From positions 13,945,572 to 14,009,571 of the forward strand of contig OX388325.1 in assembly GCA_947579605.1 (NCBI GenBank): DNA of 64,000 nucleotides, in the 5' to 3' direction. Positions within the stretch are counted from its first letter, which is position 1; every line of letters starts with the position of its first letter. The position numbers were made by a program, and so were the translations under genes. Shown here in pieces: positions 10,505-21,176 of this stretch. Below the pieces are notes generated by a model that made no database searches, was not told the DNA's origin, and saw nothing but the letters and a program-made list of their open reading frames with translations. This DNA is from Athripsodes cinereus (Eukaryota > Arthropoda > Insecta > Trichoptera > Leptoceridae).

Positions 10505-10545
10505 CGAATGAAGTGTGTAAGATGATGATGATGATTTTGGATGAT
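10505..10545. repeat. (GAT)n microsatellite tract
   Basis: GATGATGATGATGATTT, likely the tail of an otherwise lost retroposon. Confidence 0.5.
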
Positions 10546-10561
10546 TTTATTTTATTTTTTA

Positions 10562-10706
10562 ACAGTCCCTAGACCATCTCAAGGGCGCCAGTGAAGAGTT
10601 CAGTTTTTAATTTGCTTCTGAAGCTAGTGACTGTCTGACTATCTCTCAATGGCACCGGTAGGCGATTCCACGAAACCAGTCCAACAACACCAAAGGCCCT
10701 CTCATA
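10562..10706 (-). pseudogene. LINE ORF2 C-terminal tail (WNRLPVPLR type)
   Basis: Minus strand reads ERAFGVVGLVSWNRLPVPLR, then TVTSFRSKLKTELF and a stop. This is the common extreme C-terminus of Rex1/L2/CR1-like reverse transcriptases (consensus AFSVAGPxxWNxLPxxLR...FKxxLKTxLF). Only about 45 codons remain. A second, better kept tail of the same type is at 41070-41354. Confidence 0.75.
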
Positions 10707-10865
10707 GATACAAAATAATGCATCGACTACTATACTACTACTACTACTGTACCAACACTGCTTATTCCACAAGTGGAGTAACCAGCAGATCAGCTGCATG
10801 TAATGAACATGCAAACTCTTATCTTTATGTTAAAAATTAGGATGAGTGGCAAACCTTATCTCTAG
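10707..10865 (-). mobile_element. Family B copy, second member of a local duplication
   Basis: Repeats GATACAAAATAATGCATCGA and the downstream B sequence of 10279-10445 with scattered substitutions, and keeps CATGCAAACTCTTATC and AGGATGAGTGGCAAACC. Confidence 0.75.
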
Positions 10866-10896
10866 AGACCTGAATTTTTCGGTGTTATTTTTTTTA

Positions 10897-11143
10897 GAAC
10901 ACGTTGAACGAATGAACGAAGTAAGAATGACAAAGAGGATATACTTGTCTGAAAGAAAGAGTGTGAGGAAGCGCGGACGTCCGAGAACCACGTGGCTTGA
11001 TCACGTGGATCAAATTCTCAAGGACGGCCGCGTGTTGAGTAAGAGGAATCGACGTGCGTGTATGAGAAACTGTATGAATGTGGAGGAAGCGTGTAAAGAT
11101 AGTTCGTTTGGCGTTCCGTTCTCTCTGCCTACCCCACTTGGGA
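10897..11143 (+). pseudogene. Family A LINE tail (RGRPRTTW), with deletion
   Basis: Encodes HVERM, MTKRIYLSER, RKRGRPRTTWLDHVDQIL, then SKRNRRACMRNCMNVEEA. It then shifts frame through a small deletion and ends SLPTPLGI instead of SAYPTWDTA. It is the C-terminal end of ORF2 of a LINE present many times in the window, always 5' truncated. Its 3' end runs into an (AAT)n tract shared with the family C copy that follows. Confidence 0.85.
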
Positions 11144-11280
11144 TAATAATAATAATAATAAAAATCTTTATTGCACAAAAAAACAAACATTATTAAAATA
11201 TAAATATTGTAGAACCAGACAAATAAATTTGTGCAATGGGCGAGTTTATCGCAGAAGCGCGATATCTTCCAACTAACCCA
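11143..11280 (-). mobile_element. Family C retroposon copy with intact hairpin
   Basis: Starts with (AAT)n and a TTTATTGCACAAAAA tail and ends with GGCGAGTTTATCGCAGAAG and CGATATCTTCCAACTAACC. On the minus strand the hairpin ATCGC-GCTTCT-GCGAT (11248-11263) is perfect. AATAAAGATTTTTATT near the 3' end carries a polyadenylation signal. Confidence 0.75.
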
Positions 11281-11344
11281 TGATACACTACAATATCACG
11301 GGATACGGCGTGATGTAGTATAGTATAGTTATGGAACTAGACAG

Positions 11345-11485
11345 TTTTTATATTTATTTATTTATTCTTTTTGCACATCATCATTATATAACAGTGTTAA
11401 CAAAATAATATAAAATTTAAAAAAACTAGGACGATGTGCAGTGCCGAGATTATCACTATAAAGTGATTTCTTCCATCTAACCACG
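11345..11485 (-). mobile_element. Family D retroposon copy with intact hairpin
   Basis: TTATTCTTTTTGCACATC, AACAGTGTTAAC, GATGTGCAGTGCCGAG and TTTCTTCCATCTAACCAC mark a copy like those at 38124-38262 and 52780-52930. Minus-strand hairpin ATCAC-TTTATA-GTGAT at 11452-11467. Confidence 0.75.
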
Positions 11486-11499
11486 ACACATTGACATAA

Positions 11500-12199
11500 A
11501 CCTAGTAAAAACAAATTTACTTATATAAAATATATACAAAACATCAATACACAACAAAAGAAAAAAAAAAAATTAAAATAATATTTGATCCACAACCAAC
11601 AAGCAATTTTCATGATCAAAGTTGTAGGTTATTTATTATCATTATTTATTATCTTTCACTGTACACCGTTACAAGATATCGAGAGGCACCCATCAGATAT
11701 GAACTACAGCAGTAGGTACCTACAGTTTATACATTTTTATTAGGTACCTATTTATTCTTCTATTTTGTTAGATTTCATGGAACATACTTATTTTATTATA
11801 TATTATAAACTATGTATTGTGTTTTCGCACCTGGGCGATCATCTACACCCCCCCCCCCTCCCTTATGTTGCCATCTGGGCCCTTCTGTGATATTTTGTAA
11901 CGGAATACAGTGAGAGATAGCAGAGAAATAAACTCATATAGACATGTTAAAATAATAAATATTACATAAATAGTAATTATATTGTATTTTCACGGTGTGT
12001 AAACACAAATTATCATTTATAATTGTGTATATATTATGTACGTACTAGAATTGTACCCGGCACAGTTCGGAGCATAATTAGTTATGTATTGTATAACTGG
12101 CTGTTTCCAAAATATTACAAAAATAAAAGGCACCACTCGCATCCGCCCCTACTCCTAATATCCTCATGGCGTGACGTTTGCGAAGTTTGTCAGGAATTG
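11500..12199. other. Mostly unassigned AT-rich sequence
   Basis: Holds TAGGTACCTA near 11714 and 11743, a C-run near 11850-11860, and near 12135-12175 a short match to family A (minus; GCATCCGCCCCTACTCC, TAATATCCTCA). No gene. Confidence 0.45.
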
Positions 12200-12362
12200 T
12201 TTTTTTTAAAGATATATCTGGGTTTTGTTGTAAACCCAAATACAACCCTTTCACACTAAGCTAAAAGCTTGTGTCGTGAAAGGGGAGTCTGCCGGCACCT
12301 GGGATTGACACACGGACCCCCTGTTCACGAGGCTGAGAATCTACCTCCAGGCTACCGACGAA
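12200..12362 (-). mobile_element. Family E tRNA-derived SINE, near full length
   Basis: On the minus strand the head CGTCGGTAGCCTGGAGGTAG carries a pol III A box (TAGCCTGGAGG). A B box is expected around GTGTGTCAATCCCAGG but is degenerate here. The body ends TGTATTTGGGTTTACAAC and CAGATATATCTTTAAAA with an A-rich tail. Short AATTG repeats flank it. Better boxes are seen in the sister copy at 34901-35083. Confidence 0.8.
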
Positions 12363-12474
12363 TTGAAGGTGTTTTGAAGTTATGTTGTTGTCTGGATATT
12401 GTTAGTTTTCTTCTGGGAACGCGTTGGTCTTCAGCTGTAATGATCCTTGTAAGAATCGTCTTATTGTCAGTAAT

Positions 12475-12540
12475 AATAATAATAATACATATTCCTCACT
12501 CTATTTTGCAACGTGTCACCAACCATTCCTCTCAAAACAC
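12475..12540 (-). pseudogene. Family A LINE tail fragment
   Basis: After an (AAT)n run, ATTCCTCACTCTATTTTGCA and CCAACCATTCCTCTCAA match codons for NEDIRR...VGKTLRDRV upstream in family A. Too short to be informative. Confidence 0.5.
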
Positions 12541-12812
12541 ACTGCCTCAGTGCATGATAGACTTAATTAAGTCTAGAAAGACAGAAAATTTTATTTATTA
12601 TAATTATTTCAAGAAGATGTGTATTATGGTTAAGTATAAAATAATGTTTTGTCAATAGATTTTCTTGTATTTCTGAAAACAAAGTAATAATCTTCTCAGC
12701 AACATTCATCCTTCTTCAACAATATCTAATTTTAGTTTGCAAACATAATTAGCGTTGACACCAATTTATACCAGCATTTTTTACCATTACCATTTTGCGA
12801 TCGTCTTAAGTT

Positions 12813-12905
12813 TTTGTTGGTACAGAGAGGACAGCTTACATGTTTATTACATGCTAAGTGTCGTGGTGTTGTAGTCGCAGTAAAAGTAGTAGATTTTTTG
12901 CCATT
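12813..12905 (+). mobile_element. Family B fragment
   Basis: TTGTTGGTACAGAGAGGACA and TACATGTTTATTACATGC match the middle of B; a degenerate GTAGTCGCAG...GTAGTAG tail follows. Confidence 0.55.
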
Positions 12906-13189
12906 TTCGATGACAAACATACATACATACAAACAAACTCAAACATTTATGGAATAGATAAATACAACTATTTTTAACATAGGTATATACAGTGCAACAT
13001 TATTAACTTGACTTAACCACTGATCACTTTGCGACCACAGTACAATCGTACTAACTTACAATTAATTTATTTCAAACATCTACCAGTATGCATTATAAAA
13101 TACTAAAAACTTCTGAAGACATTATGTAGGTATATTAAATGTTATTTGCTACCAGTTTAAAATATAAATATATTTGCTTTAAAATATAT

Positions 13190-13440
13190 CTTCTTCTTAT
13201 TCAAGTGTCTTGTCGCCCCCCCCCCCCTTTTTAACGTTGGCGATCACCTCGGCGAACTTGTCCCTGTCCTGCGCTGCTCGGAACAGCTCTTCTACACTTT
13301 GGATGCCGGTCCACTCCCTTATGTTTCGCAGCCAGGACATCTGTCTCCTACCGGGTCCTCGACGGCATCCCTCTATTTTCCCCTTCAATATCAGTTAGAG
13401 AAGGTAGTATTTTCTCCACGCAGAACATGGCCCAGATGCG
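13190..13440 (-). pseudogene. Family L LINE ORF2 C-terminal tail
   Basis: Minus strand: KGKIEGCRRGPGRRQMSWL, RNIREWTGIQSVEELF, RAAQDRDKFAEVIANV, followed by a C/G run and an AAG-rich tail (TCTTCTTCTT on the plus strand). Upstream codons (TGCGTGGAGAAAATAC) match GEKYRL of the sister copy at 60535-60780. About 70 codons remain. Confidence 0.8.
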
Positions 13441-13444
13441 AAAC

Positions 13445-14014
13445 CTGAAAAATATATCCAACACCTTGATATTTATAGAGTTTAAAAATATAAATGTGAT
13501 TGTAATGAGAGATTCTTAAGTTTTATGTTTATCAAAAGTAGGTGAACGATAATCGGGAGCATAGTAGAACCACCGAAGCAGCGATGGAGGGATTGTATGG
13601 AAAGAAATGGAAGAGGGAATGATTAAGAAGATGAAGAAAAAGAAGTGAGATTTCGTTGCTCCGTGGAAACACCAGCATTTCTGTTTTTCGGAGAGGCTTT
13701 CCACTCATTTTTGTAAATTTTCGGGACATGTACCTAAATAGCTTTTGGAGCAACCGAAAAATAATGGTTCTCCCGCTCTTATCCGTTAGTTTTCGTGTGA
13801 CTTGTTAAAGGCAGATGTTACCAGAATGGCAGAATTGGTGAAAGTTGTTTCATGGACACAGAAGGTGACCACTTAAACCAGCCTAGAGCCAAATTCGTAA
13901 GCGTTGGGACGTCTTTTTCACTTTTTCCGATTGGATTTTGCACAATGTAACATTGTGTAAAACATGGTCAATCAGTCGAGATATCTGATTTGTACTGTAC
14001 CATTCATCAATTCT
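13445..14014. repeat. Fragments of B and of the CGATTGGAGAA foldback family
   Basis: 13764-13812 matches the B 5' part (GGTTCTCCCGCTCTTATCCG, then GACTTGTTAAAGGCAG). 13885-13990 carries TTCGTAAGCGTTGGGACG and ATTGGATTTTGCACAATG, one arm of the foldback element intact at 49143-49311. Confidence 0.55.
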
Positions 14015-14022
14015 AGGACATT

Positions 14023-14411
14023 CAGTGTTCTCGAACGACATTGTCCAATATCGGTAGAACTAGCCGCTAAAATCGATATAAAAGGTATATTTTGTACCCA
14101 AATATGGGGTATTTGTACCGACGATGGTCAATATCGGATACTTTTCTTTTCACGAAAATTTCTACCCCCCCGTCGCCAAATTTTCAAAATGGTATAGGAA
14201 TTTGGAATATTTCAAAAACTCCTCGGTTTTCTTAAAGAATATTTGCACGAATCCATAAGTATCTGGTACTTTTACTGAACACCCGGTACTTATCTACCGA
14301 TTATACTAATTACCAGCCGACAAATGGTAAAAATCGGTAGATTTCTAGGGCATTTCGGTATTACCTTAGGACGCGGCCCATTTCGAAAAATCGGTAGGTT
14401 CGAGAACACTG
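14023..14411. mobile_element. hAT MITE with CAGTGTTCTCGAAC ends and perfect 8-bp duplication
   Basis: A 389-bp element. Left end CAGTGTTCTCGAACGAC, right end GGTTCGAGAACACTG; both flanks read AGGACATT (14015-14022, 14412-14419). Its core near 14160-14240 (CCCCCCGTCGCC, CAAAATGGTATAGGAATT, CTCCTCGGTTTTC) is nearly the same as the core of the 28923-29329 element, whose ends differ. Non-coding. Confidence 0.95.
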
Positions 14412-14831
14412 AGGACATTACATCCACGTCATAATATAAATAAATAGATTAAAATATTAGAATCACATAGAAGTTACATAATAGGTATATTGTATTACAT
14501 TAAATATTTTGGAAACAATATGTACAATCTGGTCTCCTGATAAAATACTAACTCAATGATTGTGAGGTGAAGTTTTACGGTTTTATAATTAGGTGATTTG
14601 TATTTTATTACATTTTGTACGGCGCATACTCTCGCGTTGTTAAACTAAATATGCATTTAGCGCCTTCTGAATTGTTATACATTGGTAGTAACTACTTATA
14701 TTTTACGATCATTATCTAACAGAGTTTTGATTTAATTAAATATATTTATAAGTCTTTCCAATGAGCCAGGCCATAGGCTAGAATGACAGACGCAGTGATG
14801 GGCAAAATGTTAATCGATGGCAAAATAAATA

Positions 14832-14990
14832 GTTCGTCGGTGGCCTAGAGGAAGAGTCTCGACTTCCCTTACTTTCTTTTGGTTTTAATGTGAGGATAAG
14901 TAGGAATTAACAACTCCTGAGATATCAGGGTGTGAGGTGGGTTTCTTTTCAATGTACATATATTGATCACAATACTTACAATATTATTTA
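14832..14990 (+). mobile_element. tRNA-derived SINE head, decayed
   Basis: GTTCGTCGGTGGCCTAGAGG and AAGAGTCTCGACTTC match the tRNA-like head of family E including the A box (TGGCCTAGAGG). The region where the B box belongs (TTGGTTTTAATGTGAGG) no longer fits. The family E tail is absent. Confidence 0.55.
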
Positions 14991-15195
14991 TTTATTAATT
15001 TATTGTACAAAAGAAACAATGAACAGCATTACAGTAAAAAAAAACCTTTTCGCTATCATTGCACGTAAACAGTAAACAATCAAGACAATAATAAAATATA
15101 ACAGAAAAATACAGACACATAGAAATTCTATGACACAAATATACACAAGAAAAAGGAATATTGACCACTCTCGTCTCGACAACAATAATCGAGAA

Positions 15196-15593
15196 ATATC
15201 GTCCCTCTTCTGACTAACTGTCGTATCTGCCTAAATGTAAATTGTTCAAGAGAGCGTTTTTAGTGTTTTGCCGTGCATATTTTCGTCTCTCCTAGTTATA
15301 TGATACGGTGTCAATTATATACCTAACATTATTTTATTTGTACCTATTCTTATATATCTCAGAATTATTTTTGTGATGAAATTTTGAGGAATTAGTAGAT
15401 ACAACACATTTTATTTAGAATAATTCGTAAATACGACAACAAATCAGAAAGCTTTTCCAGGATAACGGTAACAGTAACAGCTGTGTGATCTTCAGTGAGA
15501 ACATGCAGGGCACATATAAATACACATTAGTGATCATAACTCGATTTCGCCAAAAATGTCAGATACGACAGTTAGTCAGAAGAGGGACGATAT
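15196..15593. mobile_element. TIR element with perfect 34-bp inverted repeats
   Basis: 15196-15229 (starting ATATCGTCCCTCTTCTGAC) is the exact reverse complement of 15560-15593. Total 398 bp, interior non-coding. AT/TA bases at the outer ends would fit a TA-inserting element, but the class is not established. Perfect arms suggest a young copy or ongoing conversion. Confidence 0.75.
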
Positions 15594-15599
15594 ATTCAA

Positions 15600-16325
15600 A
15601 CTTAATATAATTGACGTAAAAATCCAGTTACCTAAATGCGCCGAAAACTGCGTTTTACATTTAGAAGCCACTGGTCAAAGCAGCGCTGTAAATATGCTAT
15701 ATTATTCTCTGGCGCCATTGTGTTTCAGGTTTCAGTTTGACAATCAACGATAGATTATTGTCAATAGCCTCGAACACAATCATAAAGATGGTTGCTGTTA
15801 GTTGACGACATGTATGCTCAACAGATGTCAAACATAGTAGTTTAAAAAAGGAATTGGTGAACGTAGAATGAGTAAAGTGCACTTAAACCAGCCTAAGACG
15901 ATTTGTAAGCATCAGAGCACCTTTCCTCTTTTTTACAAAAGAGAGTTTGCGCAGTCTGTTAGTTGTGGGGATGAGGTGTCTGTTAAGTAGTAATATATTG
16001 TTAATGTTCCATCTTATTGAATAATAGGCATGAATATGAATTATTATTAACTCTATTAGTACCTTTAATAAACACAAGGCGGTTACATGGTCTTATGCCC
16101 TAAGTGCTTATGATCATGTCTAAGGTATATTTACAGAGAGTGCAGTGGTGTCACTGCTTCACTGAGGCGCCAGAGTATTTGCGGGCCTGGCAGAATATTT
16201 ATTTATTAAATTATTTAGAAATGTTTTTGGAACAGACAAATTTACAATGACCATATTTCCGACCGACGGTTCTGGGTGAAAGTTCATGTCAAATAATATT
16301 ATTAATGAAACACTTGTTTAGTAAT
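15600..16325. other. Unassigned sequence
   Basis: No supported gene. Near 15885-15925 a degenerate relative of the CGTAAGCGTTGGGACG foldback family occurs. Confidence 0.4.
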
Positions 16326-16334
16326 TCCATCTGT

Positions 16335-16400
16335 GACTTTATTGGTCTCGAGTCGGCTTTCAAGAGATTCCGCTCTCATCATCAGGCTAGCGCAAAGTAA
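16335..16400 (-). ncRNA. Hammerhead-like motif, decayed (Penelope-type)
   Basis: Minus strand reads CTAGC-CTGATGA-TGAGAG, CGGAAT, CTCTT-GAA-AGCC: the hammerhead core CUGAUGA, a stem II hairpin (AGAG/CTCT) and GAA in the right order. I see no complementary stem I, so cleavage activity is unlikely now. Downstream bases resemble those after the better motif at 23531-23580. Tiny hammerheads are known in Penelope-like retroelements, hence the tentative label. Confidence 0.3.
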
Positions 16401-16849
16401 AGAAATTATGTATAGGTTGGCGACAAATATACATAGTATGTTATTGGATAGCAATACAATAGTGATGATAAGACAATGGTGATTAACGATTGAAATAGAG
16501 TACCGTTGTGAGCTGGGGCCGTAGACATACCGTACTTAGCGATCGACTACTGGCGAACTTTTCGACAATCTACCTACATAGGTACACGTACCGTATAATT
16601 ATGCGTTATTGTTGCGGTTATAGTCGAAAATTCGTTTGTAGTCGATCGCCAAGTGCATGTTTGTCTAAGGGGGCTGATTTTAAGAAAGACATCTCTGGCA
16701 TTTAGCTTTTTGCTATACTGGGGAAACCGCAAAAAACCCATATCAGAGAAGAGATTTTTTTTTAAATAGTCAGCCTTCCTCTGAAAAGAAATATACATTG
16801 AAATGAAATGTTAATCTGCTTAATATAAAGTTATATTTAGGTGAGTAAA

Positions 16850-16985
16850 AGGCAGTGGCGGGACTAGGCTTTTCACATCGGGCATGCTTTGTACAAATAA
16901 ACTTTTTTACTCGCAATCGAGTGGACGTCCTTGAGAATAATGTAATATATATATCGGAGACGGGACTAGGCTTTTCATGTTGGTC
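16850..16985. repeat. Two direct copies of GGGACTAGGCTTTTCA
   Basis: CGGGACTAGGCTTTTCA occurs near 16859 and again near 16961, about 100 bp apart, in the same orientation. The preceding CAGTGGCG in the first copy resembles a hAT terminus. Confidence 0.5.
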
Positions 16986-17009
16986 TTACATTCGTTATAA
17001 TAAAAAAAT

Positions 17010-17145
17010 GAAATAAATAAGATATCCAGAATGGTTGACATACCCTTTGCTGAATTTAAGATATTAAATGGTTTATATGCGATATCTCTTAAAAGACACT
17101 TAAAAACTTTAGTGGGAGATCTATTGTTTGCCAAAGACTTCATGG
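17010..17145 (-). mobile_element. Family B fragment
   Basis: ATCCAGAATGGTTGACA, CTGAATTTAAGATATTAAAT, AAAAGACACTTAAAAACTT and GTGGGAGATC follow the order of the B 5' half in reverse orientation. Confidence 0.6.
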
Positions 17146-17149
17146 GTCC

Positions 17150-18796
17150 TTAATATAAATAAATAAAATACAAGAAGTCTGCGATACAAATAAATACTAT
17201 TTTTAAGTATGTAAGTAACTTTTAAGTTAAATGTCGTAATTACTATACAATTTATTTTGTCTCGCGCATCCATCATAATATTAATTAATCCTTTATGAAG
17301 AACGTTTCAAGTCTAAAAACTATTAGCGATTGCACATAGTATCTACCTTCAAATTATTTTTAACTGCCTAGTACGTTACGCACGACTCACACAATCATTA
17401 CACAACCAATACAAATAAAAACATACTCATATGGGTACACTATGCACCCAAACGTTATTCGTGCATGCTTGCATATTAAGTCCTTAAGATTGCACACATA
17501 CAACCAAACATACACAATAATACACATGTATGGCGCGTCATTGCCTACTACGTATTGACACTAAAATTTAAGTGTGTGTTATTGAGAACAGATGCTACGT
17601 ATAAAGCAATAACTTACTATTCCATTAATTTAGTTATCACGGTAAATTATTGGCTTTTATTAAAAAAAGTCAAAATAACGTATCGATTGTACACGCACTT
17701 CAATACAAATAGTACGTACTTTTGATAAAAACTCAAAAACTTACAAAAATTGTATATTTGCTGCGTATATATTTGTGAATCGTTCTCTTTGCAACGAAAT
17801 GTTTGGCGGCAAATTCAAACTAGTTTTTGATGATTTCAATATTTTCTTCATAGATTCTATGGGCATGCTGTGCTTTTTTGCATGTATGGCAGGCACGCGA
17901 CTGGTAAAAGGGTAAGTTTTTTTTATGAAAAATAAACTGTTTAATTAAAGTGAGTCTATACAATGAAAAACTTATTGTCAATTTTTATATATAAATAATT
18001 TTTTTTTGCAAAAAATGCACTTGTAGAATATACCGCGATTGTATAATTAATATAATCTTTTTATCAACCATGTTTTATTGATATTTGTTGATGATGACAT
18101 CTATTTGATTATTTTACTTCATCATCGATTTAATTTCCTGCACTAATCTATTATCTATCCTCTAACAAGTTTTTATTTCTCTCTATAATATTGCTACTGA
18201 TCTATACACAAATGTTCTCTGATCTCTATAGTCTATTGGTGTGTTGTATCTAAGCTGTTTATTATGATGTCTAAATTTGTTTTTTTGCACATATTATAGT
18301 ACTACATAATTGTACTGTCAGCCTCAACACAGGGTTTAGCCTATAGTGAGGTGGCAAAGTAGAATTAGTTGTATTGGTATATTATGGATATTTGAACTGT
18401 GTTTGATTGATTGTATATGCTTATTTGAGGAAATAAACGAATTTGAATTTGAATAATATACTAACCCATTTTTACAATCTCCTCGGCTCCCTACGACCTC
18501 GCTACGTCACTGTATTTCCCCTCACCTAGCAAGCAATAAGTAAGCAATGTTTAATAGAGATACTCAGGTACTCGAGTACTTACAATAACTTAGTACAACA
18601 CAACAATTAACATACATTACATAAGCAGACACGATACTTTTTTCTAAGAAATTTAATACATAAGCAATTTAATTATAATTGCCCCTTGCAAAGGTAAAAC
18701 TTTGTATACCTAATATTATAAATATACAAATTTGTTTGTATATTTATTTATTTATTAATACAATGTACGGCCAAAATAGCCGTTGCAGTTCAACTT
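17150..18796. other. Long AT-rich stretch without a supported gene
   Basis: The only coding-like item is at 17801-17912, where ATG TTT GGC GGC opens about 37 codons ending at a good splice-donor match (GGGTAAGT). It has no family resemblance and I do not call it a gene. Near 18490, CCTCGCTACGTCACTG is a hAT-like terminus without a partner. Confidence 0.4.
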
Positions 18797-19262
18797 TACT
18801 ACACTATACCCTCATGCCGTATCCCAAGTGGGATAGGATAGAAAACGGGACGCCAAATAGATCTATCCTTACATACTTCCTTCGCTTCCTCCACATTCAT
18901 ACAATCTCTCATGCAAACATGTTGGTTCCTCTTTCTCAACACACGACCGCCCTTGAGAATTTGATCCATATTATCAAGCCACGTGGTTCTCGGACGCTCG
19001 CGCTTCCTCACACCCCTTCTTTCAGACATGTACATCCTCTTTGTCATTCGTTCAACATGTTCAAACCATTGTAACTTATTTACACGCATTCTATCCACTC
19101 TTCTTGCATCCGCTTCTTCTTCTAATATCCTCATTCCTCTCTCTGTCACGCAATGTTTTTCCAACCATTCTCGGCGATCGTATCTCCACGGCATTTACTC
19201 CACATTCATCCTTCTTCAACCACATCCATGATTTGCTTGCATGCTTATAAGTGACGGTATCA
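18797..19262 (-). pseudogene. Family A LINE tail, long copy
   Basis: Minus strand gives EKHCVTERGMRILEEEADA, VDRMRVNKLQWFGHVERM, RKRERPRTTWLDNMDQILK, RDCMNVEEAKEVCKDRSIW; the end SAYPTWDTA is damaged. About 140 codons of the ORF2 C-terminus. Substitutions relative to the 55181-55608 copy mark it as older. Confidence 0.85.
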
Positions 19263-19264
19263 GA

Positions 19265-20065
19265 ATGGTATTACACACAAGCATAATTGGCATTGCCAAC
19301 AGTTTTGTACTTGATCAATTTTGTCAACCTCTTTGATGACGATGATAATATTGTCAGGTTTGTTTCAAGATTATTTAGTGTTTTTTTTTTTTTTTAAATT
19401 ATACTCTTTTATTAATATATCTTTCTGCTGTTATGGTCTCAGGACAGGACAGCATTTTTAAGATAATTTTAGCACTAATCTTCGGCATGCGATTAAGCAC
19501 ATACAATATTTAAATCAAGCCTTCAAAAGCTTCTGTACTTTCTTTGGTAGCCTATAATATCCCCTTCAAGTAACTAGCGATACTGTATAGAGAAGAAGGC
19601 ACATTCCCATTTCTTCCCTTCCCTTTTTGCACCATTTTTTTTGGCAGCATTTCTCGCTTTAATGCGACATTAAATCCTGTTAGTGCATGTGTGTGTCGTT
19701 ATGGAGATACATATCTCCAGGTACGGCACGAGGTATGTAGCGGGCGCTGCCCTTTTAAAAACAATTTAAATCAAGCAAAAACATGAAACAAAAATTCTTA
19801 GCAGCGTCGTGTAATTTTGCTAGTACCTACTTACCTACGATTATTGTAACACATAGGAATGCTTCTAACACTATTAAACAATTGTTTCTCTAGTTAGTTT
19901 GTATAAGTAGTTGTGTGTTTGTATAGACTGATGGGTACCTATCTGATTATAAAGATGTATGTTATGTTATGTGTAATTACTTGTCAGTTGGTTGTTCCTT
20001 ATGTCGCTTTATGTAACAATACAATTCATACAATATCACATTAAAGAGCATTATAATATAATATC
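19265..20065. other. Unassigned sequence
   Basis: Includes a T-run at 19380-19396, a slightly GC-richer patch near 19720-19755 and no recognisable coding motif. Confidence 0.4.
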
Positions 20066-20067
20066 TA

Positions 20068-20155
20068 TTACTACTACTACTATACCATCACGGCATATCC
20101 CACAAGTGGGGTAGCCAGCAGATTAACTGCTCTTTCCGTGTCAACAAAAAATTAA
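20068..20155 (-). mobile_element. Family B fragment
   Basis: (TAC)n then ATACCATCACGGCATATCCC, CAAGTGGGGTAGCCAGCAG and CTTTCCGTG: the B 3' end in reverse orientation, truncated. Confidence 0.75.
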
Positions 20156-20221
20156 GACGAAATTTAAAAAATATACCATCAATTGAATTTTGGTCGATTA
20201 TAGTTAAAAAAAATCGATTAC

Positions 20222-20332
20222 ATTGTGTAAATATGGTTTTCCAATCGAGATTTCTACGTCAAAAAAAAACTAATGTCAGATTTATATCAACCAACGTGTC
20301 TCTAAGCCAGACATAGCAGATTAAATGGCATT
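20222..20332 (+). repeat. 111-bp direct repeat, left copy
   Basis: Begins ATTGTGTAAATATGG and ends GATTAAATGGCATT. The matching copy is 21177-21287, differing at only a few bases. The first part (TTTTCCAATCGAGAT) is also the terminus of the foldback family at 49143-49311. Confidence 0.9.
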
Positions 20333-21176
20333 ATGGCCAATTCTGAATCATAAAATAGTTTAGTTGCACTAACTAAGTCAACTAAATGTGAGAAGATAGT
20401 CGAGTCATGATAATTAGTTCTAATTCGTATTCACAGTTTTCCGTACTAATTTAGTTCATTAGCTCATTTTGACACCTTAGTACAACTTAGTACAACTAGT
20501 CTTGATTTTATATTGGCACGAAGAGGACAGTTTGCATGTTTCTTACATGCAGCTGATCTGCTGGCTACCCCACTTGTGGGATATGCCGTGATGGTATAGT
20601 AGTATAGTAGTAGTAGTAGTACAACTATAAATTTCGAGATTCTATGGATTTCGTATTCAGAATGAAATTTTAGTTGACAGTCGACGACTGAAATAAGTTG
20701 GATTTGGCAGAATTTTATTCGCGACTTTTAATGTGCGAATATTATTAGTTGCTGTCATTTTGCCGCAAAATATTGCTACATTTTGGAAGTGTTAAGTTGT
20801 TTTTTTAATTAAAAGTAAAAATGAGGTATATTTTTAGGGCCCTCGCAATTCTTAGCATGTATAAATTGTAAAATTATTCCACCACAGACGCAAATACGAA
20901 CGCCAAAATATATCGGCAAATCTGACATTTCTCAATTTTCACGCGCGACAACTATTAAATTGTTGCCAGAAGTGTAAATCGGAACGTGAAAAACATTTTT
21001 TTATTGCGGCATCACCGACTAATATTTGTTTGTCCCATAGATTTTGCCGTTTGCCCTTGGTGGTTATCGAGTTTATAGTTGTTTATAGTTCGTAACTAAT
21101 GCTGAATACTGCATAATAACTTATTTATTAATCAACTATTAGTTTAGTTAGTTCATTAAGATTCAGAATTGGCCCT
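20333..21176. mobile_element. TIR element (GGCCAATTCTGAATC) enclosed by direct repeats
   Basis: GGCCAATTCTGAATC at 20335-20349 is the exact inverted match of 21160-21174, and (A)TTTAGTTxxTTAG motifs are common inside. No coding sequence. Contains a B insertion at 20499-20618. Its end GGGCCAAT is shared with the element at 37691-38368, suggesting one superfamily. Confidence 0.75.
20499..20618 (+). mobile_element. Family B copy, 5' truncated, with 9-bp target duplication
   Basis: Starts GTCTTGATTTTATATTGGC and ends ATGCCGTGATGGTATAGTAG plus (TAG)n. GTACAACTA precedes it (20490-20498) and follows it (20619-20627). 5' truncation, a microsatellite tail and a target-site duplication are the signature of LINE-type target-primed reverse transcription, so B is a retroposon. 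Confidence 0.92.

Noticed and set aside
17801..17912. Possible first coding exon: ATG then about 37 codons to a GGGTAAGT donor
   Set aside because: No family resemblance, no second exon found, and a TATA-like stretch upstream is expected by chance in such AT-rich DNA. Transcript data would be needed.
18679..19250. Several plus-strand open frames of 69-131 codons
   Set aside because: All are antisense of the family A relic at 18797-19262.
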